NCBI GenBank assembly: GCA_003024785.1
Contig: PUQB01000359.1
Coordinates: 99,858 to 163,857, forward strand
DNA length: 64,000 nt
Direction of reading: 5' to 3'
DNA from: Selaginella tamariscina
Taxonomy: Eukaryota; Streptophyta; Lycopodiopsida; Selaginellales; Selaginellaceae
The notes under the pieces are model-generated. The model made no database searches, had not been told where the DNA came from, and saw only the letters and a program-made list of their open reading frames with translations. Position 1 is the first letter of the stretch. Each line of letters opens with the position of its first letter. Both the position numbers and the translations under genes were made by a program. Of this stretch, positions 59,099 through 64,000 are shown piece after piece.

Positions 59099-60663
59099 TG
59101 AGTACAATACAATATATAAAGGAGTATATATGTGTGTAATGTGATGAGTAATACGGGAGTGTGGAAATATGGCAGGACTGGCGAGTTACAGAGGCGTTTA
59201 TAAGCTTTTTTTTTTTGGCACACATCCACTGTAGCAACAACTACTACAGTGATTGAAATGGATGGGTTGGGGGTATGACGTTTCTACACGATGCAAAATT
59301 TAGAGCGCTCTCTGTTTAGTCCTTCACTCTCCTCTTTATAGCTGTAAAGTTTACACTACTCTCACATTTTATATACACATTGTACGTAATATGTATGTGT
59401 GTGTATACACGTACGCACATGATGTATGTGTGCGTGTTTAGATGACGGTAACATTAACATGGTCGGACGTGGACGTCCACAGTACGTGTCATTGTTTATA
59501 TTATATACGTGTATACGTGCGTGTATGGGGTCATGGAAATGTTCAAGCCACACATTGTAACTAGATATATACGTGCTCAGTAACATGCATGTGTATGTAT
59601 ATGTATATGACATGCATTATGTGACTACACAGTATATATCATACATTATACATACATATGGGTTTGTCATATGTGTGTATATATACATACATGCGTACAG
59701 AGACATGGGCTACATACGTATTTATAACAATGTGTATGTACGTAATACGTGTATTTATGATGACACAGGGAAAAGCTATTTTCAAGTTAGTTTTACAGTA
59801 TGTATTGATAGAAACATATTACAAACGTGTGTACGTATGTGTATGTACGAATGCATGTATCTATATATGTATTTAGACTCTCCTGTGGTCCTTTACTGTA
59901 AATTTAATACAAGTGCAAAGGAACACACACAAAGTTAGCTTCATATCATAAATGTATATATAATATATAAACATTTATAAATATAACATGAACACATATA
60001 CACAGAAGGCGTGGTGGAGAGTAATATAATGTATATGTATATAGGGCTATTTTTGGAGGTGTATCGGATTGTCGGATTGACATGTTTTAAGTGACATTAT
60101 TGAATTTGGCTCCCTTGAAACAGTCTAGTCACCCACATTTGAAGCAACCTCTAAAACAAGTCCTGTGTAACCTGTCCATGTATATTTTATTTATTTATTA
60201 ATTGATTAATTAATTTATATATATATATACATAAACTACATTATTAAGTTACTAATTTCAAGAAGACAGGAATATCAATCGTCTGTATAGTACACATTGG
60301 GGATTGAGTTTTGATATATGTATAATGGTAACATCATACGCTATTTATATATGTGTATTATACTCACTAATACGTATATATAGAATATGTTCTATTTATA
60401 TAATGGGAACGTTTCGATGTTCGGTATGGAAAACAATGGAAAACTTTAGTCATGATGGGTGTTTTTTGGTTAACTCATATGAGAATTAAAAAAATAATAT
60501 ATATATTATATTAATAATACACACACACACACAGTGTGTGTGTGTAACATAGAAACTATCACCTTAGCTGGATTGCATATGAGAAGCCATAGAAAAGTGG
60601 CACAAGAAAAAATCTTGTTTGTGGTACGGCATTGGGGGCACGTACGGCATTTTGTGGCCAGCG
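58102..60663. other. Intergenic DNA rich in microsatellites
   Basis: Contains the 3' region of cyclin D, a (TA)n run at about 59069-59094, many short CA/TG and ACGTGTAT-like alternating purine-pyrimidine stretches (59380-59880), and an inverted CACACACACACA...TGTGTGTGTGTG pair at 60522-60545. Open frames here are products of simple sequence. No gene recognised. Confidence 0.5.
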
Positions 60664-60855
60664 GCCCAAACCGGCAAAACAGTCCCCGTTGGGACAAGTG
60701 TCATTGCCCTCTGAGGCCCGCCGCGTCGGGAATAGCTCCCAATGTTCTGATGCCACGTAAGAGAACGCAATCTATGCAACGTCCAACGGATTAAGAATCT
60801 TTATGGAAGAATATTCTCTAAACCCCTATACCCTTCAAAGATTAGGGTTCTTGAC
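60664..60855. repeat. Diverged upstream copy of the HST promoter/leader
   Basis: Shares an ordered set of words with 61530-61675: CCCA.AAACCGGCAAAAC, GACAAGTG.CAT, GCC..CCGCGTC, TGCCACGT, CAATCT/CAATTC, and finally GATTAGGGTTCTTG. No coding sequence follows it, so it is an orphan duplicate about 0.87 kb upstream. Confidence 0.65.
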
Positions 60856-61529
60856 AAGATATGTGTATACATATACAAATATATTTTAAATTTTTTTATT
60901 AAACAAATGTTAATATCCTGTATAATATATTAATTATTTTACAATTTGCAAAAAGACATAAATGGCCACATGCACGCACACAATCTGCACAGCTGCTGGG
61001 TATAGTTACCATGTTGATAAGTTCTTTGCTAAACATGAATACCCGGAAAATGTATATAAAGTTACATATATAATCTAATAATTCATATATATATATAAGA
61101 GTCAACTATTGTATAAACTAATATATTATTTAATCTAATGTAAAAACTAAATGTGTAAAAGTTAAAAAATAAAAAGATACAATGTCTCTTTGGGGCAACA
61201 TCAATGTATCTAGTCAAGATTATAAGGTGATTAATTGTTATTAATTATACTACATTGACTTGTTACATTTTAGATGGATATTTAAGTTTACACCAAGCCT
61301 ACCTTTTAGTTGTTTGGAGCTGGTTTGCACCCATGAATGTCAAAGATATGTCAGAATTGATTTTATATACAATTTCAAGCTACATTTATTTTAATTTCAA
61401 CTGACTTGTGGTAATTATTTATATATTAAGAATTAATTTATAACATTTAATATTAATTTAAAAAAAAAGTAGCTCAAACCCTACAAAACACAAGAACAAA
61501 GTCAAAGATTGTTATAATTTATAACCGGG

Positions 61530-61675
61530 GCCCACAAACCGGCAAAACTTCAAGAATGTGACAAGTGGCATAACCTGCTGACGGCCGCCGCGTCCGGAGC
61601 GGTGAGCTGCCACGTCATTCTTCGCAGCATCCAATTCTTTAAAACCCAAAACCCTGCAAGATTAGGGTTCTTGCG
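61530..61675 (+). promoter_or_regulatory. Proximal promoter and leader of the HST gene
   Basis: GC-rich block directly upstream of the ATG with GCCACGT (ACGT core of light- and ABA-responsive elements), a GCCGCCGCGTC word and a telo-box-like TTAGGGTT near the expected transcription start. Its similarity to 60664-60855 suggests these words are under constraint or that duplication is fairly recent. Confidence 0.5.
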
Positions 61676-61683
61676 AAGGAAGA

Positions 61684-62044
61684 ATGGCAATGGCAGCAGG
61701 ACGCAGATGCGGCTCAGGTGAGTTCTATGGTGTAATGTTGATGGTTAGGATGCATTTCATGTTTGGTTGATTCAACGGCTGTGATGTAGTATTTTGTTCT
61801 TGTTTAATCTTTGTTTAATCCTTAGGGTTCTATGATTGCGTGTTTTCTCTTTCTTATCTTGTGCCGTGTTGCTGGAAAATTGCAGAATGTCAGCCATTGG
61901 AAATGTGTGTTGGGTGCAATATTCTCAAAGGCCATTGGTTATTCGGACATCTACAGGTGTCGAATTGCACTCAAAACAGACTCTCAAGGTCATTGTAACA
62001 TATACTATATATTATATTTATATCGCATATTTGTATAAATCTCT

Positions 62045-62126
<82 letters not shown>

Positions 62127-63662
62127 GTAGAGCATGTTTCACATTGGCGCTTAGACATGATTGTGAGCTGCAGGGTGATTATCTGCATAGGCATCATTGT
62201 GAGCTGCAGGGTGGTCATCTGCATAGGAGAAGAGCGGTTATTTCCTGCAGCATTGCTGGTAGCCAATATGGGGACTCTGATTCTCAGTCAGTGGTACTAG
62301 CATATTATATAAATCTGTGTGTGTGTGTACTAATATAAATAACACGTTACTATATATATGTTCTTATGTAGATGTTTATGTAGATACATATATATAATAT
62401 GTATTTACATACATACAGGATGCAGAACAGCTACCACTATTTCAGAGGCTAGAACAGTTCCGAGATGCATTTTGGAGATTCTTGAGGCCTCATACAGTTC
62501 GCGGAACTATTTTAGGATCCACGTAAGCTAATTAACTTCTTATATCACGTTATGTAATTAATTATTATTTTAATATAGGTCTTTGGTGTTAAGAGCGTTA
62601 TTAGAGAATACAGATTGCATAAACTGGTGGCTTTTGCCAAAGGCTTTGAGAGGACTTCTTGCCCTCATATGTGGGAATGGATACATTGTTGGGATTAATC
62701 AAATCTACGACGTTGGTATTGACAAGTACGTACACACACACACGCACACGTGTACGCACATTGCGCGCTCGCACACACAACACACACATCTGTATGTTAG
62801 ACATGCTTTAGTTATACGATAAACATATATTTAGTGTTCTCTCTCTCTCTATCTCTCTCTCTCACACCACACACACCACACACACTTTGAATGTTTCCTT
62901 TCGCAGAGTAAACAAGCCATTCCTTCCTATAGCTGCTGGAGATCTCTCTGTATCATCTGCATGGTCATTAGTTTTATCACTGGCAGCTCTTGGTACAGGA
63001 ATCGTGGCTACAAATTTCGGTCCATTAATTACGTCCTTGTATGTTTTGGTCTCTTCCTCGGAGCTATATATTCAGTCCCCCTCTGAGGCTTAAAAGATTC
63101 CCTGGTCCAGCATTCTTGATCATCGCTACGGTATGTATATATGTTTCCGTGTTTACATACATACGTATATACATATATGCAACAGGTACGTGGTTTTCTA
63201 TTGAACTTTGGTGTATATTATGCAACAAGGGCGTCTCTAGGACTTCCATTTGTATGGAGGTAGGAACTTATTATGTTTTAGCTAATCAAGTCTTAAATTA
63301 TTAATTTTTTTTTATGCAGTCCTCCTGTTATATTCATCACAGTCTTTGTTACTGTCTTTGCAACAGTTATAGCCATCACCAAAGACCTTCCGGATGTTGA
63401 AGGTGACGTAAAGTAAGTATTTGTTATATATATAATGTATAGCTGTATGCACTAGCATTATTACTATATAGTATTTTATACCTGGTGATATTTATCATTA
63501 AAATGTAAGTATTTATATGGGTTTTACAGGTACAAGATATCTACATTTGCAACTAAACTGGGAGTGAAGAACATATCATTGTTGGGAACAGGACTGCTTT
63601 TAGCAAACTATATTGGAGCTATTGTAGCGGGCGTATTGCTTACCACAGGTAACATATACAAA

Positions 63663-63709
<47 letters not shown>

Positions 63710-63959
63710 GTTTATAACTTAATAATAAGTATGATTTTATTCTACAAAACAACGGCAAATCTTTAATATTTATATATGGTGCAGATTTTTAGGAGGGGCC
63801 GATGGTTGCTGGTCATACAGTATTGGCTGTTTCCTCCTTTATCAGGTGTGCGTTTTGATTTTTTTTTGGAAGAGATATAGATATGTCTGAGCTTGTATTT
63901 CTTTGCAGCTATGGTTGTTGGATTCTGCTAAATACTCCAAGGTCTTATTAAAGCCGTAA
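61684..63959 (+). CDS. HST: Homogentisate solanesyltransferase (plastoquinone-9 biosynthesis)
   Basis: UbiA-type plastid membrane prenyltransferase that decarboxylates homogentisate and attaches solanesyl, the first committed step to plastoquinone-9. Exons: 61684-61717, 61886-61988, 62131-62293, 62419-62522, 62579-62725, 62907-63130, 63186-63259, 63320-63412, 63540-63648, 63785-63845 and 63909 onward. The first 100 or so residues are transit-peptide-like. Diagnostic words: [15 protein letters not shown], the first Asp motif NQIYDVGID followed by [26 protein letters not shown], and the second Asp motif [18 protein letters not shown] and [10 protein letters not shown] point to HST and not the phytyl enzyme VTE2. 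Exon 6 lacks one base in a G run and one in a C run, and exon 10 has a further shift. The final exon is likely incomplete: the last 50-odd family residues are not visible, so the gene probably runs off the window. Confidence 0.92.
62042..62124. repeat. (CT)n followed by (AT)n microsatellite in HST intron 2
   Basis: About 45 bp of CT repeats run directly into about 35 bp of TA repeats, ending 7 bp before the splice acceptor of exon 3. The pyrimidine run lies too far upstream to be the usual polypyrimidine tract. Confidence 0.9.
63667..63706. repeat. (TA)n microsatellite in HST intron 9
   Basis: About 40 bp of uninterrupted AT repeats within the intron between exons 9 and 10. Confidence 0.9.
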
Positions 63960-64000
63960 AATATACGTATACATATGGTATACACATATTTATACTCATT

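Noticed and set aside
59380..59940. Tyr/Ile/Cys-rich open frames
   Set aside because: Product of alternating TATATG/ACGTGT simple sequence; no start context, domain or splice structure.
48083..63959. Functional gene cluster or operon
   Set aside because: Genes belong to unrelated pathways, lie on both strands and each has its own introns; ordinary eukaryotic neighbourhood.

Overview
The window is a eukaryotic nuclear contig, almost certainly from a land plant. It carries plant-specific genes (a plastid homogentisate solanesyltransferase, a D-type cyclin with an LxCxE motif, a TPD1-like small secreted protein) together with plant-type LTR retrotransposons primed by initiator tRNA-Met. Several genes have very small introns (48-61 bp), which recalls lycophytes such as Selaginella or some other seed-free plant. 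The species cannot be named from sequence alone. One run of N (46050-46500) marks an assembly gap.

Layout. 1-3.1 kb is AT-rich with a 278-bp MITE and a minus-strand TPD1-like gene. 3.16-4.34 kb is a terminal-inverted-repeat element carrying a GC-rich RGG-protein exon. 4.4-10.7 kb holds two co-oriented intron-containing genes: a Tnp2/CACTA-like transposase gene and an unknown gene whose first 90 residues look like a SAM domain. 11.7-18.7 kb is decayed repeat: a minus-strand LINE, a minus-strand LTR element with two LTRs still visible, and a 22-bp minisatellite. 19.6-38.0 kb is a nest of one family of large non-coding LTR retrotransposons (LARD type). Copy A (+) has copy B (-, 7.1 kb, GTCAT target duplication) inserted in its 3' LTR and an unrelated 512-bp solo LTR in its 5' LTR, and further fragments of the family flank it. 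38.0-46.0 kb is a frameshifted Ty3/gypsy element with gag, protease, RT, RNase H, integrase and an extra reading frame after integrase, running into the gap.

48-64 kb is the gene-rich end: phosphatidate cytidylyltransferase (+), a FolD-like folate enzyme (+), a short-chain dehydrogenase (-), cyclin D (+) and homogentisate solanesyltransferase (+, probably running off the end). They belong to different pathways (CDP-DAG phospholipid synthesis, one-carbon metabolism, unknown redox, cell cycle, plastoquinone), so this is ordinary gene neighbourhood and not an operon. Exon boundaries were placed by hand from GT/AG sites, reading phase and family motifs.

Points of most interest: the FolD-like protein lacks the catalytic lysine and other conserved residues; the Tnp2-like plus SAM-like gene pair may be an undescribed two-gene transposon; the RGG-exon element; the cyclin D gene with paired E2F sites and a possible 19-nt intron; the Ty3 element with an extra ORF; and the nested non-coding LTR family. 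Conserved genes show single-base losses, many in short homopolymers, which look like uncorrected assembly indels. Frame breaks in this window should therefore not be read as pseudogenes without checking.
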